Assembly: GCF_000374645.1 (NCBI RefSeq)
Contig: NZ_KB894800.1
Coordinates: 168,589-232,588, forward strand
Direction of reading: 5' to 3'
DNA: 64,000 nt
From: Arhodomonas aquaeolei DSM 8974
GTDB lineage: Bacteria; Pseudomonadota; Gammaproteobacteria; Nitrococcales; Nitrococcaceae
Both the position numbers and the translations under genes were made by a program. Of the stretch, positions 46,429 to 59,130 are shown piece after piece. The notes under the pieces were generated by a model. That model did not search any database. It saw only the letters and a program-made list of their open reading frames with translations, and was not told the origin of the DNA. Position 1 is the first letter of the stretch; each line of letters starts with the position of its first letter.

Positions 46429-47658
46429 ATGACCGCAACAACACTAGGCGTTCACTCGGAAACCGGCACGCTCCGGCAGGTCATCGTCTGCCGTCCGGGC
46501 CTCGCCCACCGCCGCCTGACGCCTTCGAACTGCGACGAGCTGCTCTTCGACGACGTCTTCTGGGTCAAGCAGGCGCAGAAGGACCACGACGTCTTCTCCG
46601 CCACCATGCGCGAGCAGGGTATCGAGGTCCTCGACGTCAACGAGCTGCTCGCGGAGACCCTCGACATCCCCGAGGCAAGGGCGTGGGTGCTCGATCACCG
46701 CGTCACCGCCGACCACATCGGCGTCGGCGCGCTCTCCGAGCTGCGCGCGTGGTTCGACGAACTGCCGGGCACCCGGCTCGCCGAGCACCTCCTCGGCGGG
46801 CTCACCGTCGACGAGGTGCCGTTCGAGCTCACCGGGCTGTTCGGCAGCTACCTGGGCCATCACGGGTTCCTTCTGCCTCCCCTGCCCAATGCCCTGTTCA
46901 CACGGGACAACAGCGCCTGGATCTACGATGGCGTGACGGTGAACCCGATGTACTGGGCCGCCCGACGGCCGGAGACGCTGATCAACACCGCGATCTACCG
47001 GTATCACCCCACCTTCGCCGGCCGGGTGAACGTCCACTGGGGCGATCCGACACGCGAGCACGGGCTGGCGACCCTGGAGGGCGGCGATGTCATGCCGGTG
47101 GGCGACGCCACCGTGCTCGTGGGCATGGGCGAGCGTTCCTCGCCGCAGGCGGTGGGCCAGCTCGCGGTATCGCTGTTCGCCTCCGGCGCCGCGGAACGCG
47201 TGCTGGCCTTCAAGATCCCGCGCTCGCGGGCGTCGATGCACCTGGACACGATCTTCACCCTGTGCGGCGGCGATGTGGTCACCACGTTCAAGGAGGTCGC
47301 CGACGAGCTCGTGTGCTACGACATCCGCCCGGGCGCGGGGGACAAGCCGCTCGACTTCCGCCACGACCCGCGGCCGATCTTCGAGATCGTCGCCGAAGTG
47401 CTCGGCTACAAGCGCCTCCGGATCGTGCCGACCGGCGGCGAGTCCGAGGAGGAGCGCGCCCGCGAGCAGTGGAACGACGGCAACAACGTCCTCGCGCTGC
47501 GCCCGGGCGTGGTGATCGGCTACGACCGCAACGACGACACCAACGCCGCACTGAAGGCGGCCGGTGTCGAGGTCCTGGCGATCCCCGGCGCCGAACTCGG
47601 CCGCGGGCGCGGCGGCGGCCACTGCATGAGCTGCCCCACCGCCCGCGACCCGGCCTGA
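46429..47658 (+). CDS. arcA: Arginine deiminase
   Basis: A 409-residue guanidino-modifying enzyme. It has [18 protein letters not shown], the catalytic HLDTIFTLC (His), and [14 protein letters not shown] at the C-terminus with the nucleophilic cysteine. It converts arginine to citrulline and ammonia, first step of fermentative arginine breakdown. It begins 12 bases after the transporter. Confidence 0.96.
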   Translation: MTATTLGVHSETGTLRQVIVCRPGLAHRRLTPSNCDELLFDDVFWVKQAQKDHDVFSATMREQGIEVLDVNELLAETLDIPEARAWVLDHRVTADHIGVGALSELRAWFDELPGTRLAEHLLGGLTVDEVPFELTGLFGSYLGHHGFLLPPLPNALFTRDNSAWIYDGVTVNPMYWAARRPETLINTAIYRYHPTFAGRVNVHWGDPTREHGLATLEGGDVMPVGDATVLVGMGERSSPQAVGQLAVSLFASGAAERVLAFKIPRSRASMHLDTIFTLCGGDVVTTFKEVADELVCYDIRPGAGDKPLDFRHDPRPIFEIVAEVLGYKRLRIVPTGGESEEERAREQWNDGNNVLALRPGVVIGYDRNDDTNAALKAAGVEVLAIPGAELGRGRGGGHCMSCPTARDPA

Positions 47659-47675
47659 ACAGCGAGGACCGAACC

Positions 47676-48677
47676 ATGGCATTCAACCTCAAGAACCGGC
47701 ATTTCCTGACCCTGCGCGACTATTCGCAAAAGGAGATCGCCTTCCTCCTGAAGCTGGCCGCCGACCTCAAGACGGCGAAGTACGCCGGCACCGAGGTGGC
47801 CAACCTGCAGGGCAAGGACATCGCCCTGATCTTCGAGAAGAATTCCACCCGAACCCGGGTGGGATTCGAGGTCGCGGCCTACGACCAGGGCGCACGCGTC
47901 ACCTACCTCGGGCCGACAGGCACGCACCTCGGCAGCAAGGAGTCGGTGAAGGACACCGCGCGGGTGCTCGGCCGCGTCTACGACGCGATCGAGTACCGCG
48001 GCTTCGGTCAGAAGGTCGTGGAGACGCTGGCCGCCCACGCCGGGGTCCCCGTCTACAACGGACTGACCGACGAGTTCCACCCGACCCAGATCCTCGCCGA
48101 CTTCCTGACCATGCAGGAGCACGCCGAGAAGCCGCTGCACGAGGTGAGCTACGCCTTCCTGGGCGACGCCGGCAACAACATGGGCGACAGCCTGCTCATC
48201 GGCGGTGCCAAGATGGGCATGGATGTACGGCTGTGCGCACCGAAGGCATGCTGGCCAGACGACGACATCCAGGCGGAGGCGAAGACCCTCGCCGCCGAGA
48301 GCGGCGCGCGGGTCACGGTCACCGAGAGCGTGGACGAGGCGGTCGAGGGCGTGGACTTCATCTACACGGACGTATGGCTGTCCATGGGCGAGCCGAAGGA
48401 GAAATGGGCCGAGCGGATCCGGCAGCTCTCGCCCTACCAGGTGACCACCGAGGTCCTGCGCCGCAGCGGCAACCCGCGGGTGCGCTTCATGCACTGCCTG
48501 CCGGCCTTCCACAACGCCGAGACCACCGTCGGCGCCGATATCGAGAAGGAGTTCGGCATGAGCGCGCTGGAGGTGACCGAGGAGGTGTTCGAGGGCCCGG
48601 CGTCGATCGTCTTCGACCAGGCCGAGAACCGCATGCACACCATCAAGGCGGTCCTGGTGGCCACACTGGGGGGCTGA
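47676..48677 (+). CDS. arcB: Ornithine carbamoyltransferase, catabolic
   Basis: A 333-residue enzyme with the carbamoyl-phosphate site [40 protein letters not shown] and [11 protein letters not shown]. In the arc operon it runs citrulline phosphorolysis, giving ornithine and carbamoyl phosphate. A much longer upstream frame is spurious. 17 bases separate it from arcA. Confidence 0.95.
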   Translation: MAFNLKNRHFLTLRDYSQKEIAFLLKLAADLKTAKYAGTEVANLQGKDIALIFEKNSTRTRVGFEVAAYDQGARVTYLGPTGTHLGSKESVKDTARVLGRVYDAIEYRGFGQKVVETLAAHAGVPVYNGLTDEFHPTQILADFLTMQEHAEKPLHEVSYAFLGDAGNNMGDSLLIGGAKMGMDVRLCAPKACWPDDDIQAEAKTLAAESGARVTVTESVDEAVEGVDFIYTDVWLSMGEPKEKWAERIRQLSPYQVTTEVLRRSGNPRVRFMHCLPAFHNAETTVGADIEKEFGMSALEVTEEVFEGPASIVFDQAENRMHTIKAVLVATLGG

Positions 48678-48679
48678 GC

Positions 48680-49591
48680 ATGCTGGTGGTGACCGCTCTG
48701 GGCGGCAACGCCCTGCTCGAACGCGGCGAGCCGCTAACCGCGGAGACCCAGCGCGCCAACGTCCGCCACGCCGCCGAGGCACTGGCCGGTATCGTCCGCG
48801 CCGGTCACGACCTCGTCATCACCCACGGCAACGGGCCCCAGGTGGGCCTGCTCGCCCTGCAGGGCGCGGCCTACAAGCCCGACGAGGCGTACCCTCTCGA
48901 TGTCCTCGGGGCCGAGACCGAGGGCATGATCGGCTACATGATCGAGCAGGAACTGGAGAACATCCTGGATCACGACCGGCCGGTCGCGACGCTGCTGACA
49001 CAGGTCGTCGTCGACGGCCATGACCCCGCCTTCGCCAGGCCGACCAAGTTCGTCGGGCCGGTCTACGACCGGGACGAGGCCGAGACCCGCGCGCAGGCTG
49101 CCGGCTGGTCGATCGCCCCGGACGGCGATAAGTGGCGGCGGGTCGTGCCCTCGCCCCGGCCGGTGGAGATCCCCGACCTCCGGGTGCTGCAGCTGCTCCT
49201 GGACCAGGGGGTGATCGTGATCTGCACGGGCGGCGGCGGCATTCCCGTCGTCCGCCGGGCGGACGGCGGGCTGGTCGGTATCGAGGCCGTGATCGACAAG
49301 GACGCGGCCAGCGCCCTGCTGGCACGGCAGCTCGGCGCCGACGCGCTGCTGATGCTGACCGACGTCGACGGGGTCTACCGGGGATTCGGCACCGACGGCG
49401 CGGAAAGGCTGGAACGGCTCACCGCCGCCGAGGCCCGCGCACTGGAACTGCCGGAGGGCTCGATGGCCCCCAAGGTCCGGGCAGCGTGCGAATTCGCCGA
49501 ATCCGGCGGCCTCGCCGGCATCGGCCGCCTCCAGGACGCCGTCGCCATCCTCGAGGGCCGGGGCGGCACACAGATCCGCCCGGACACGTAG
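48680..49591 (+). CDS. arcC: Carbamate kinase
   Basis: A 303-residue amino-acid-kinase-fold enzyme: [38 protein letters not shown] and [13 protein letters not shown]. It transfers phosphate from carbamoyl phosphate to ADP, giving ATP. Last gene of arcDABC, two bases after arcB. It converges with pgk. Confidence 0.95.
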   Translation: MLVVTALGGNALLERGEPLTAETQRANVRHAAEALAGIVRAGHDLVITHGNGPQVGLLALQGAAYKPDEAYPLDVLGAETEGMIGYMIEQELENILDHDRPVATLLTQVVVDGHDPAFARPTKFVGPVYDRDEAETRAQAAGWSIAPDGDKWRRVVPSPRPVEIPDLRVLQLLLDQGVIVICTGGGGIPVVRRADGGLVGIEAVIDKDAASALLARQLGADALLMLTDVDGVYRGFGTDGAERLERLTAAEARALELPEGSMAPKVRAACEFAESGGLAGIGRLQDAVAILEGRGGTQIRPDT

Positions 49592-49659
49592 TCACCGCCC
49601 GTACCGGGGCGTCAGCCGGGTGGAGGCACCGGCCGGACCCAACGCCGTACCCGGCGTGG

Positions 49660-50838
49660 TCAGCCGGCCCGGGCCTCCAGCGCGGCGACGGCGGGCAGGG
49701 TCCGGCCCTCCAGGAATTCGAGGAAGGCACCGCCGCCGGTGGAGATGTAGGAGAGTTCATCACCGACGCCATAACGGGCGATGGCGGCCAGGGTGTCGCC
49801 GCCGCCGGCGATGGAGAACGCCGGGCTCGCCGCGATCGCCCGGGCCAGGGCCTCGGTGCCGTGGCCGAACTGCTCGTACTCGAACACGCCCACCGGCCCG
49901 TTCCAGACGATGGTGCCCGCGTCGCCCAGGTAGCCGGCGTAGCGCTTCGCCGTCTCCGGGCCGATGTCCAGGATCATCTCGCCCTCGGCCACCTCGGCCA
50001 CCGGCTTCACGGTGGCGGCGGCACCCTCGGAGAGCTCGCCGGCCACGACCACATCCGTGGGCACGGGGATCTCACTGCCGCGCGCCCGCGCCGTCTCCAT
50101 CAGCCGCCGGGCCTCGTCCACCAGGTCGGCCTCGTAGAGCGAGTCGCCCACCGGATGACCCGCCGCGGCGATAAAGGTGTTGGCGATGCCGCCGCCGACG
50201 ATGAGCTGGTCCACCCGGGGCGCCAGTCGCTCCAGGACGGTGAGCTTGGTGGAGACCTTGGAGCCGCCGACGATCGCGACCATCGGCCGTGCCGGATGCT
50301 CCAGTGCCTTGCCGAGGGCGTCCAGCTCGGCGGCCAGCAGCGGTCCGGCGCAGGCCTCGGGGGCGAAGCGGGCGACGCCGTGGGTCGAGGCCTGGGCGCG
50401 GTGGGCGGTGCCGAAGGCATCCATGACGTAGACGTCGCACAACGCGGCCATGCGCCGGGCCAGGTCCTCGTCGTCCGCCTTCTCGCCGGCGAGAAAGCGG
50501 ACGTTCTCGCAGAGCACGAGCTCGCCGGGGTCGACCTCGACACCGTCGATCCAGTCCCGCTCCACGCGCACCGGCCGGCCCAGCAGCTCACCGAGCCGCG
50601 CGGCCACCGGGGCCATGGAATCCGCCTCGCTGAACACGCCCTCCGTGGGACGGCCGCGATGGCTGACCACCATCACCCGCGCCCCGGCGGCCAGCGCCCC
50701 CTCCATGGTGGGCAGCGAGGCACGGATACGGGTGTCGTCGGTGACCACGCCGTCCCGTACGGGGACGTTGAGGTCCTCGCGAATGAGCACGCGCCGGCCG
50801 GCGAGCTCGAGATCCTCCATTCGCTTGACCGCGGCCAT
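49660..50838 (-). CDS. pgk: Phosphoglycerate kinase
   Basis: A 392-residue enzyme. It shows [44 protein letters not shown] and WNGPVGVFE with GGGDTLAA. The ATG follows AGGGAG. It works in glycolysis, gluconeogenesis and, where present, the Calvin cycle. It ends a tkt-gap-pgk block; a longer open frame upstream overlaps gap and is spurious. Confidence 0.95.
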   Translation of the reverse strand: MAAVKRMEDLELAGRRVLIREDLNVPVRDGVVTDDTRIRASLPTMEGALAAGARVMVVSHRGRPTEGVFSEADSMAPVAARLGELLGRPVRVERDWIDGVEVDPGELVLCENVRFLAGEKADDEDLARRMAALCDVYVMDAFGTAHRAQASTHGVARFAPEACAGPLLAAELDALGKALEHPARPMVAIVGGSKVSTKLTVLERLAPRVDQLIVGGGIANTFIAAAGHPVGDSLYEADLVDEARRLMETARARGSEIPVPTDVVVAGELSEGAAATVKPVAEVAEGEMILDIGPETAKRYAGYLGDAGTIVWNGPVGVFEYEQFGHGTEALARAIAASPAFSIAGGGDTLAAIARYGVGDELSYISTGGGAFLEFLEGRTLPAVAALEARAG

Positions 50839-50900
50839 GCTTGCTACTCCCTGTCCGGATTCATGTCGGCATCCGCGCCTCGCCCGGCGCGGGTCGTAAG

Positions 50901-51911
50901 CTAGCGCCCCGCCATCAGCTCCGCGACGTCGAGCATCCGGTTGGCGAAGCCCCATTCGTTGTCGTACCAGGCACAGACCTTGACCAGCCGCCCGCCCGTG
51001 ACCCGCGTGAGCGCCGTGTCCACGATGGCCGAACGGGGGTCGTGCATGAAGTCGGAGGACACCAGCGGCTCGTCGCTCACGCCCAGCACGCCCGCGAGCG
51101 CCCCCTCGGCGGCGTCGCGGAGCACCCGGTTGACGGCATCCACGTCCGTTTCCTGCGCGGCGAAGAAGGTGAAATCCACCATCGAGACGTTGATCGTCGG
51201 CACGCGCACGGCGTAACCGTCCAGCCGGCCGGCGAGCGCCGGCAGCACCCGCTCCACCGCCCGGGTCGCCCCGGTGCTCGTGGGTATCTGGTTCACCGCG
51301 GCCGCGCGGGCGCGCCGCGGGTCCTTGTGATAGACGTCGCTCAGGACCTGGTCGTTGGTATAGGCGTGGATCGTGCACATCTGCCCGCTCTCCACGCCGA
51401 AGGCCTCGTGCAGGGGCAGGACCAGGGGCGCCAGGCAGTTGGTCGTGCACGAGGCGTTGGAGACGATGCGTTCGTCGCCGCGGAGGCTGTCGTGGTTGAC
51501 GCCGTAGACCACGGTCGCATCCACGTCATCCCCACCCGGCGCGGAGATCAGCACCCGCGACGCACCGGCATCGAGGTGGGCCGAGGCCTTCTCGCGGCCG
51601 GCGAAACGGCCGGTGCACTCCATCACCAGGTCCACCCCGAGGTCGCCCCAGGGCAGCCGGGCCGGGTCCCGTTCGCCGAGCATGCGCACGGCCTCGCCGT
51701 TGACCGTCAGCGCGTCCCCGGCGAGCGTCACGGCCCCCGGAAAGGGCCCGTGGGCGGTGTCGTGGCGCATCAGGTGCGCGTTGACGGAGGGCTCGCCCAG
51801 GTCGTTGACGGCCACCACGCGCAGCCGGTCGCTGCGTCCGGACTCGTAGAGCGCGCGCAGTACCGCGCGCCCGATGCGGCCGAAGCCGTTGATACCGATG
51901 GTGACCGCCAT
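50901..51911 (-). CDS. gap: Glyceraldehyde-3-phosphate dehydrogenase, type I
   Basis: A 336-residue enzyme. The coenzyme site is [15 protein letters not shown], the catalytic cysteine is in [13 protein letters not shown], and [20 protein letters not shown] and [12 protein letters not shown] are the usual GAPDH text. The IPTSTGA motif distinguishes it from erythrose-4-phosphate dehydrogenase. It lies 62 bases before pgk and 25 after tkt. Confidence 0.94.
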   Translation of the reverse strand: MAVTIGINGFGRIGRAVLRALYESGRSDRLRVVAVNDLGEPSVNAHLMRHDTAHGPFPGAVTLAGDALTVNGEAVRMLGERDPARLPWGDLGVDLVMECTGRFAGREKASAHLDAGASRVLISAPGGDDVDATVVYGVNHDSLRGDERIVSNASCTTNCLAPLVLPLHEAFGVESGQMCTIHAYTNDQVLSDVYHKDPRRARAAAVNQIPTSTGATRAVERVLPALAGRLDGYAVRVPTINVSMVDFTFFAAQETDVDAVNRVLRDAAEGALAGVLGVSDEPLVSSDFMHDPRSAIVDTALTRVTGGRLVKVCAWYDNEWGFANRMLDVAELMAGR

Positions 51912-51936
51912 GGCCTCCCCTCCCTGACGGAGCGCC

Positions 51937-53931
51937 TCACAGCTGGGCGCGCGTGGCCTCCAAGACCGCGTCCGCGGTGATCCCGAAGTGCTCGTAGACG
52001 GCGCCGCCGGGGGCGGACTCGCCGAAGTTATCGACGCCGATCACCCGCCCGGTGGCCCCGACGAGACGCCACCAGGGATCCGGCAGCCCGGCCTCCACGG
52101 CAACCCGGGCGGTCACCGCCGGCGGCAGGACCGTCTCGCGGTAGTCCGCCGGCTGGGCCAGGAAGAGGTCCATGCAGGGCATGGAGACCACCCGCACACG
52201 GCGGCCCTCCTCGGCCAGGCGCGCCGCGGCGGCCGTCGCCAGCTCGACCTCGGAGCCGCTGGCGACGAGGATCGCCTCCGGCGTGCCGGCGCAGTCGCGC
52301 AGGACATAGCCGCCGCGCCGGATATCGGCGAGCTGGCCGGCATCCCGGGGCTGGTGCGCGGTCTTCTGGCGCGAGAGCGCCAGCGCGGAAGGCCCGTCGG
52401 TGCGCTCCAGCGCCGCCTGCCACGCGGCCATGGTCTCGGGCACGTCGCAGGGGCGCCACACCGCCAGGTTCGGGATCAGACGCAGGCTCGCCAGGTGCTC
52501 GACGGGCTGATGGGTCGGGCCGTCCTCACCCAGGCCGATGGAGTCGTGGGTGAAAACGAACACGTTGCGCTGCTTCATCAGCGCGGCCATGCGCACGGCA
52601 TTGCGGGCGTAATCGGAGAACACCAGGAAGGTGCCACCATAGGGCACGAACCCGCCGTGCAGGGCGATGCCGTTCATCGCCGCCGCCATGCCGAACTCGC
52701 GCACGCCGTAGAAGACGTAGTTGCCGTCGCCGTCGGCGGCGGTCACCGGCGTGCAGTCCGCCCACCAGGTGTTGTTGGAGCCCGTGAGATCGGCGGAGCC
52801 GCCGAGGAGCTCCGGCATGTACGGCCCGACGGCATTGAGCGCGGCCTGCGAGGCCTTGCGCGTGGCCATCGAGTCGCCGGCCTCCTGGGCCTGGGCGATG
52901 GCCGCCTCCAGGTGCCCGGCCAGGCGCTCGGGCAGCTCGCCGGCCATGCGCCGGCGGAAGTCCCGGGCGAGCTCGGGATGAGCGGCCTCGTACGCGGCGA
53001 AGGTCTCGCGCCACTGCGCCTCGGCGCGCTCGCCCTCACTCCGGGCGTCCCAGCCGGCGTAGACGGTGTCCGGCACCTCGAACGGGCCGTACTCCCAGCC
53101 GAGGAACTCCCGGGTCGCCTGGATCTCGTCGTCGCCGAGCGGTGCGCCGTGCACCCCGTGGGTGCCGCAGACGTTGGGCGCACCGAAGCCGATGACGGTC
53201 TTGGCGCAGATCAGCGAGGGCCGGTCGGTGACCGAGCGCGCCTCCTCGAAGGCCCGCCGCACGGCCTCGGCGTCGTGGCCGTCGACATCGCGCACGACGT
53301 GCCAGCCGTAGGCCTCGAAACGCGTGGGGGTGTCGTCGGTGAACCAGCCCTCGACCTTGCCGTCGATGGAGATGCCGTTGTCGTCGTACACCCCGATGAG
53401 CTTGCCGAGCCCGAGGGTGCCCGCGAGCGAGCAGGACTCGTGGGAGACGCCCTCCATCAGGCAGCCGTCACCGAGGAACACGTAGGTGTGGTGGTCGACG
53501 ATGGTATGGCCCGGGCGATTGAACTGCGCCGCCAGGACCTTCTCCGCCAGCGCCATGCCCACCGCGTTGGCGAGCCCCTGTCCCAGCGGACCGGTGGTGG
53601 TCTCGACACCGGGGGTGTAGCCCACCTCCGGGTGCCCCGGGGTGCGTGAGTTCAGCTGGCGGAACGACTTGAGGTCCTCCAGCGACAGATCGTAGCCCGA
53701 CAGGTGCAGCAGCGCGTACTGGAGCATCGAGCCGTGCCCGTTGGAGAGCACGAAGCGGTCGCGGTTGACCCAGTGCGGATTGCCCGGATTGTGGCGGAGG
53801 AAGTCGTTCCAGAGCACCTCCGCGATATCGGCCATGCCCATGGGCGCCCCCGGATGCCCGGAGTTGGCGCGCTGCACGGCGTCCATGGCCAGGGCACGGA
53901 TGGCGTTCGCGAGTTCGCGGCGAGAAGGCAT
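51937..53931 (-). CDS. tkt: Transketolase
   Basis: A 664-residue TPP enzyme of normal length. It has [17 protein letters not shown], the TPP/Mg site [38 protein letters not shown] and [16 protein letters not shown]. It moves two-carbon units in the pentose phosphate pathway. First gene of tkt-gap-pgk, the order also seen in autotrophic proteobacteria; no Rubisco gene is in the window. Confidence 0.96.
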   Translation of the reverse strand: MPSRRELANAIRALAMDAVQRANSGHPGAPMGMADIAEVLWNDFLRHNPGNPHWVNRDRFVLSNGHGSMLQYALLHLSGYDLSLEDLKSFRQLNSRTPGHPEVGYTPGVETTTGPLGQGLANAVGMALAEKVLAAQFNRPGHTIVDHHTYVFLGDGCLMEGVSHESCSLAGTLGLGKLIGVYDDNGISIDGKVEGWFTDDTPTRFEAYGWHVVRDVDGHDAEAVRRAFEEARSVTDRPSLICAKTVIGFGAPNVCGTHGVHGAPLGDDEIQATREFLGWEYGPFEVPDTVYAGWDARSEGERAEAQWRETFAAYEAAHPELARDFRRRMAGELPERLAGHLEAAIAQAQEAGDSMATRKASQAALNAVGPYMPELLGGSADLTGSNNTWWADCTPVTAADGDGNYVFYGVREFGMAAAMNGIALHGGFVPYGGTFLVFSDYARNAVRMAALMKQRNVFVFTHDSIGLGEDGPTHQPVEHLASLRLIPNLAVWRPCDVPETMAAWQAALERTDGPSALALSRQKTAHQPRDAGQLADIRRGGYVLRDCAGTPEAILVASGSEVELATAAAARLAEEGRRVRVVSMPCMDLFLAQPADYRETVLPPAVTARVAVEAGLPDPWWRLVGATGRVIGVDNFGESAPGGAVYEHFGITADAVLEATRAQL

Positions 53932-54507
53932 GCGGTGAGGTCTCCCGGATCAGCTGGTGGCGCAGGGCCGGCGCCCGCCAGGCTCCGCGCCGGCGCACGC
54001 CGCAGGGCGGTAATTCTCGCCAAGTTCCCGCAATGTGGCAAGCCAACGCCGGGTGCCGACAAGCGGCGCAGGGACCGGCGGCAAAAGGCCCGGCGCGGGG
54101 CGCGCCGGGCCCGGGTAACCACATCGTCACGAAATCACCTTTGAAATTCATGACGTCCTGAACCACCATGTAGTGAATTCATAACGAACATGTCCCCGCT
54201 TCAGGCTGCAGGGCGGCTCGATGAACGCCGCTTATGGGTCTACACGTCGGCGGGGGCTTTAGGCGATAAGCCGTCTCTTCCGGCCACCGGCCGGCCAGCG
54301 AAAGAGCCAGCAGCGACAGGGACGACGTGGCGCGTGAACGTGCCGCGGTGAGGCAGCACAACGGGCGCTCCCCCCGTAGCGGGGACGGGCATGCCCGGCT
54401 GCCAAGCGCAACGACGAACACGTGGAGACCGAGTCCCCGGACCGGGGGCGGCCGGCGCCGCCCCGCGCGGACCGGGATTTCAACCGTCCACAGGAAGGGC
54501 CACGACC
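53932..54507. other. Long gene-free region upstream of the betaine genes
   Basis: 576 bases between divergent tkt and the glycine methyltransferase gene, with no credible coding frame. An AT-richer part (54120-54190) has two near-direct repeats, AAATTCATGACG and GAATTCATAACG (about 54144-54186). Small hairpins, e.g. CCCCGG-AC-CGGGG near 54440, lie closer to the gene. Promoters controlled by salt are expected here, but I could not fix a -10/-35 pair. The gene's AGGAAGG ribosome site is at 54492-54498. Confidence 0.5.
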
Positions 54508-55316
<809 letters not shown>

Positions 55317-55317
<1 letters not shown>

Positions 55318-56156
55318 TGGCTGCGACCTACACGGCAGCGGTTGAGACCGCGCGCGAGTACTACAACAGCGACGACGCCGATAACTTCTACTACACGGTC
55401 TGGGGTGGCGAGGACATCCACATCGGGCTGTACAACAGCTCCGAGGAGCCGGTCTACGACGCCAGCCGGCGCACCGTCGCACGCATGGCCGAGAAGCTGC
55501 CGAAGATCGACGCGGAGACCCGCGTGCTCGATGTCGGCGCCGGCTACAGCGGCTCCGCGCGCTACCTCGCCAGGACCTACGGCTGCCACGTGACCGCGCT
55601 CAACCTCTCCGAGAAGGAGAACGAGCGGGCCCGGCAGAAGAATCGCGAGCAGGGCGTGGACCACCTCGTGGAGGTCATCGACGGCAGCTTCGAGGACCTG
55701 CCCTTCGACGACGCGAGCTTTGACGTGATCTGGTCCCAGGACGCGATCCTCCACAGCGGCGACCGTCCCAAGGTCCTGCGCGAGGTCGCGCGGGTGCTGC
55801 GCCCGGGCGGGCACTTCGTGTTCACCGACCCGATGCAGACGGACGACTGCCCGGAGGGCGTGCTCGATCCGATCTACGCGCGCATCCACCTCGAGACCCT
55901 CGGCTCCCCCGGCTTCTACCGCCGCGAGCTCAAGGGCCTCGGCTTCGAGGAGGTGGACTTCGAGGATCACACCGAGATGGTCGCGACCCATTACGGGCGC
56001 ATCCTCAAGGCGCTCACCGAGCACGAGGCCGATGTGGGCAAGCGGGTCAGCAAGGACTACATCAAGCGGATGAAGACCGGCCTGCAGCACTGGGTCGACG
56101 GCGGCCACAAGGGCTACCTGGCCTGGGGTATCTTCGTCTTCCGCAAGGCGGACTGA
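55317..56156 (+). CDS. sdmt: Sarcosine/dimethylglycine N-methyltransferase
   Basis: A 279-residue SAM methyltransferase, same length as the halophile enzyme. Motifs are YYNSDDADNFYYTVWGGEDI, LDVGAGYSGSARYLA, IWSQDAILHSGDRPKVLREV and FTDPMQTDDCPEG. It finishes the pathway by making dimethylglycine and glycine betaine, an osmolyte. Translationally coupled to the preceding gene. Confidence 0.95.
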
Positions 56157-56167
56157 GAATAGATCGC

Positions 56168-56198
56168 CGCGGGGCCCGGACGGCCCCGCGTTCGTTTC
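56168..56198 (+). terminator. Hairpin after the methyltransferase genes
   Basis: CGCGGGGCC (56168-56176) pairs with GGCCCCGCG (56182-56190), followed by TTCGTTTC. It is a likely intrinsic terminator or attenuator between the methyltransferase pair and metK, which starts 53 bases later. Confidence 0.65.
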
Positions 56199-56250
56199 AA
56201 CGGGCAAGGACCGTTAGAATGCCCGGTTCACCCATGACAGAGAGTGATTC

Positions 56251-57414
56251 ATGAGCAAGAAGTATCTCTTTACCTCGGAATCCGTTTCTGAAGGCCACCC
56301 GGACAAGATGTGCGACCAGATCTCCGATGCGATTCTGGACGCCTACCTCGCCCAGGACCCGAAGGCGCGCGTCGCCGCCGAGTCCGTCGCCCAGACGGGC
56401 ATGGTGCTGATCGCCGGCGAGACCAAGTCCTCGGCCACCGTGGACATCGAGAAGATCGTGCGCGACACGGTCGCCGAGATCGGCTACGACAGCTCCGAGA
56501 AGGGCTTCGACTACGCCACCTGCGCGGTGCTCAACGCGCTCGGCGCACAGTCCGAGGACATCAACCAGGGCGTCGACCGCAGCCGCCCGGAGGATCAGGG
56601 CGCCGGCGACCAGGGCCTGATGTTCGGCTACGCGTGCAACGAGACCGACACCCTCATGCCCGCGCCGATCGACTTCGCCCACCGCCTGGTGCGCAAGCAC
56701 TCGGAGCTGCGCAAGAACGGCACGCTCCCCTGGCTGCGTCCCGACGCCAAGAGCCAGGTCACCTTTGCCTACGACGACGCCGGCCGGGTCACGGGCTGTG
56801 ACGCCGTGGTGCTGTCCACCCAGCACGACGACGACATCACCCAGGAGCAGATCCACGAGGCGGTGATGGAGCACATCGTCAAGCCGGTGCTGCCGTCCGA
56901 GTGGCTGCACGGCGACACGAAGTTCCACATCAACCCGACCGGGCGGTTCGTCACCGGCGGCCCCCTCGGCGACTGCGGCCTGACCGGGCGCAAGATCATC
57001 GTCGACACCTACGGCGGCATGGCCCGTCACGGTGGTGGCGCGTTCTCCGGCAAGGACCCGTCCAAGGTCGACCGTTCCGCCGCCTATGCGGCACGCTACG
57101 TGGCCAAGAACGTCGTCGCCGCCGGTCTCGCCGACAAGTGCGAGGTCCAGCTCTCCTACGCCATCGGCGTGGCCGAGCCGACCTCCGTGATGCTCGAGAC
57201 CTTCGGCACCGGCAAGATCGACAACAGCCAGCTCACCGACATCGTCCGTGAGATCTTCGACCTGCGCCCGTTCGGCATCCTCAAGATGCTCGACCTGGAG
57301 CGTCCGATCTACGCCGGCACCGCCGCCTACGGGCACTTCGGCCGCGTGGACATCGACCTCCCCTGGGAGAAGACCGACAAGGCCGACGCGCTTCGTCAGG
57401 CCGGCGGCAAGTAA
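56251..57414 (+). CDS. metK: S-adenosylmethionine synthetase
   Basis: A 387-residue enzyme with [49 protein letters not shown] and [20 protein letters not shown] (split by position). It makes SAM from methionine and ATP, here next to two enzymes that use three SAM per betaine. It is followed by the SAH riboswitch and ahcY. Confidence 0.97.
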   Translation: MSKKYLFTSESVSEGHPDKMCDQISDAILDAYLAQDPKARVAAESVAQTGMVLIAGETKSSATVDIEKIVRDTVAEIGYDSSEKGFDYATCAVLNALGAQSEDINQGVDRSRPEDQGAGDQGLMFGYACNETDTLMPAPIDFAHRLVRKHSELRKNGTLPWLRPDAKSQVTFAYDDAGRVTGCDAVVLSTQHDDDITQEQIHEAVMEHIVKPVLPSEWLHGDTKFHINPTGRFVTGGPLGDCGLTGRKIIVDTYGGMARHGGGAFSGKDPSKVDRSAAYAARYVAKNVVAAGLADKCEVQLSYAIGVAEPTSVMLETFGTGKIDNSQLTDIVREIFDLRPFGILKMLDLERPIYAGTAAYGHFGRVDIDLPWEKTDKADALRQAGGK

Positions 57415-57444
57415 GCACGACAACGCCCATGCCCTTTAAGGGCA

Positions 57445-57530
57445 CGTCCGTTGCCGAGGAGCGCTGCAACCCCCGAAGCATCGTGGGGGCCAGGCTCGGC
57501 GGACGGACGCGACATTCGACAACGGCGCTC
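57445..57530 (+). promoter_or_regulatory. SAH riboswitch upstream of ahcY
   Basis: The conserved SAH-element core is present: CCGAGGAGCGCTGCAAC (57454-57470), a CCCCC/GGGGG hairpin (57470-57489), GGCCAGGCTCGG (57488-57499) and AACGGCGCTC (57521-57530). P1 pairs CGTCCG plus CCGAG with CTCGGCGGACG. The pseudoknot pairs GAGCGC (57459-57464) with GCGCTC (57525-57530). The ahcY ribosome site GGAG is at 57541. In known cases S-adenosylhomocysteine binding raises ahcY expression. Confidence 0.93.
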
Positions 57531-57550
57531 GGTGACCAACGGAGTGAACC

Positions 57551-58966
57551 ATGAACGCAGTCGTGGACAACACCCGCACCGACCACCACGTTGCCGATCT
57601 CGCCCTTGCCGACTGGGGTCGCAAGGAGATCGCTATCGCCGAGACCGAGATGCCCGGTCTCATGGCGCTGCAGGAGAAGTACGGCAAGGAAAAGCCCCTC
57701 AAGGGCGCGAAGATCGCCGGCTCGCTGCACATGACCATCCAGACCGCCGTGCTCATCGAGACATTGGTCGAGCTGGGTGCCGAGGTCCGCTGGGCCTCCT
57801 GCAACATCTACTCCACCCAGGACCATGCCGCCGCGGCCATCGCCGACCAGGGCATCCCGGTGTTCGCCTACAAGGGCGAGAGCATGGAAGAGTACTGGGA
57901 GTTCACCCACCGAATCCTCGACTGGCCGAACGAGGACGGTCCGAACCTGATCCTCGACGACGGTGGCGACGCGACCGGCGTGGTCATGGTCGGCGCCAAG
58001 GCCGAGCAGGACCCCTCCATCCTCGACAACCCGAGCAACGAGGAGGAGCGCGCCCTCTTCCCCGCGATCAAGAAGCGGCTCGAGGAGCGCCCGGGCTTCT
58101 ACACCCGCATCAAGGAGCAGATCCGCGGGGTCAGTGAGGAGACCACCACCGGCGTCAACCGCCTCTACCAGATCGCCCGCGACGAGGGCCTGCCCTTCCC
58201 GGCGATCAACGTGAACGACTCGGTGACCAAGTCCAAGTTCGACAACCTCTACGGTTGCCGCGAGTCGCTGGCCGACGGCATCAAGCGCGCCACCGACGTG
58301 ATGGTCGCCGGCAAGACCGCCGTGGTCGCCGGCTACGGCGACGTCGGCAAGGGCTCCGCGCAGAGCCTCAAGGGCCTCGGCGCCCAGGTCTGGGTCACCG
58401 AGATCGACCCCATCTGCGCGCTGCAGGCCGCGATGGAGGGCTTCCGCGTGGTGACCATGGACTACGCCGCGGACAAGGCGGACATCTTCGTCACCGCCAC
58501 CGGCAACTACCAGGTCATCACCCACGAGCACATGAAGGCCATGAAGAACGAGGCCATCGTGTGCAACATCGGGCACTTCGACAACGAGATCGACGTGGCC
58601 TCCCTCCAGCAGTACGAGTGGGACGAGATCAAGCCGCAGGTCGACCATATCGTCTTCCCCGACGGCAAGAAGATCATCCTGCTCGCCCAGGGCCGGCTGG
58701 TGAACCTGGGCTGCGGCACCGGCCACCCGAGCTTCGTGATGTCCAACAGCTTCTCCAACCAGGTGCTCGCGCAGATGGCGCTGCATGCCAACAAGGGCGA
58801 GTACGAGAAGGAGGTGTACATCCTGCCGAAGCACCTCGACGAGGAGGTCGCCCGGCTGCACCTGGAGAAGATCGGAGCCGATCTCACCGAGCTCAGCAAC
58901 GAGCAGGCGGCCTACATCGGCGTCTCCAAGGAGGGGCCGTACAAGCCGGAGCACTACCGCTACTGA
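57551..58966 (+). CDS. ahcY: Adenosylhomocysteinase
   Basis: A 471-residue enzyme. It has [20 protein letters not shown], the NAD-binding [28 protein letters not shown] and the conserved C-terminal PYKPEHYRY. It hydrolyses SAH to homocysteine and adenosine, relieving product inhibition of the methyltransferases. Controlled by the SAH riboswitch just upstream. Confidence 0.97.
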   Translation: MNAVVDNTRTDHHVADLALADWGRKEIAIAETEMPGLMALQEKYGKEKPLKGAKIAGSLHMTIQTAVLIETLVELGAEVRWASCNIYSTQDHAAAAIADQGIPVFAYKGESMEEYWEFTHRILDWPNEDGPNLILDDGGDATGVVMVGAKAEQDPSILDNPSNEEERALFPAIKKRLEERPGFYTRIKEQIRGVSEETTTGVNRLYQIARDEGLPFPAINVNDSVTKSKFDNLYGCRESLADGIKRATDVMVAGKTAVVAGYGDVGKGSAQSLKGLGAQVWVTEIDPICALQAAMEGFRVVTMDYAADKADIFVTATGNYQVITHEHMKAMKNEAIVCNIGHFDNEIDVASLQQYEWDEIKPQVDHIVFPDGKKIILLAQGRLVNLGCGTGHPSFVMSNSFSNQVLAQMALHANKGEYEKEVYILPKHLDEEVARLHLEKIGADLTELSNEQAAYIGVSKEGPYKPEHYRY

Positions 58967-58995
58967 TCCCGTAGCGGCTGCTCACGAGCCAGAGA

Positions 58996-59025
58996 GGGCG
59001 CGGCATCTGCCGCGCCCTTTTTCTT
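58996..59025 (+). terminator. Intrinsic terminator after ahcY
   Basis: GGGCGCGGC and GCCGCGCCC form a 9-bp stem around ATCT, followed directly by TTTTTCTTT. A textbook terminator ending the betaine/methyl-cycle genes. Confidence 0.92.
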
Positions 59026-59130
59026 TGGTGCATCGCGAAGCAGCGACAAACACCGCCCGCCCCCACGGCCGTCATTCCTCCCCGACGACTGCCGGTTGCC
59101 GTCAAGCAACCGGGCTGCGGCGGCAACGGC

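Noticed and set aside
57281-58954. 557-codon open frame on the minus strand opposite ahcY
   Set aside because: It is antisense to a clear ahcY and its composition (Val/Leu/Asp/His-rich) is that of a shadow frame in GC-rich DNA.
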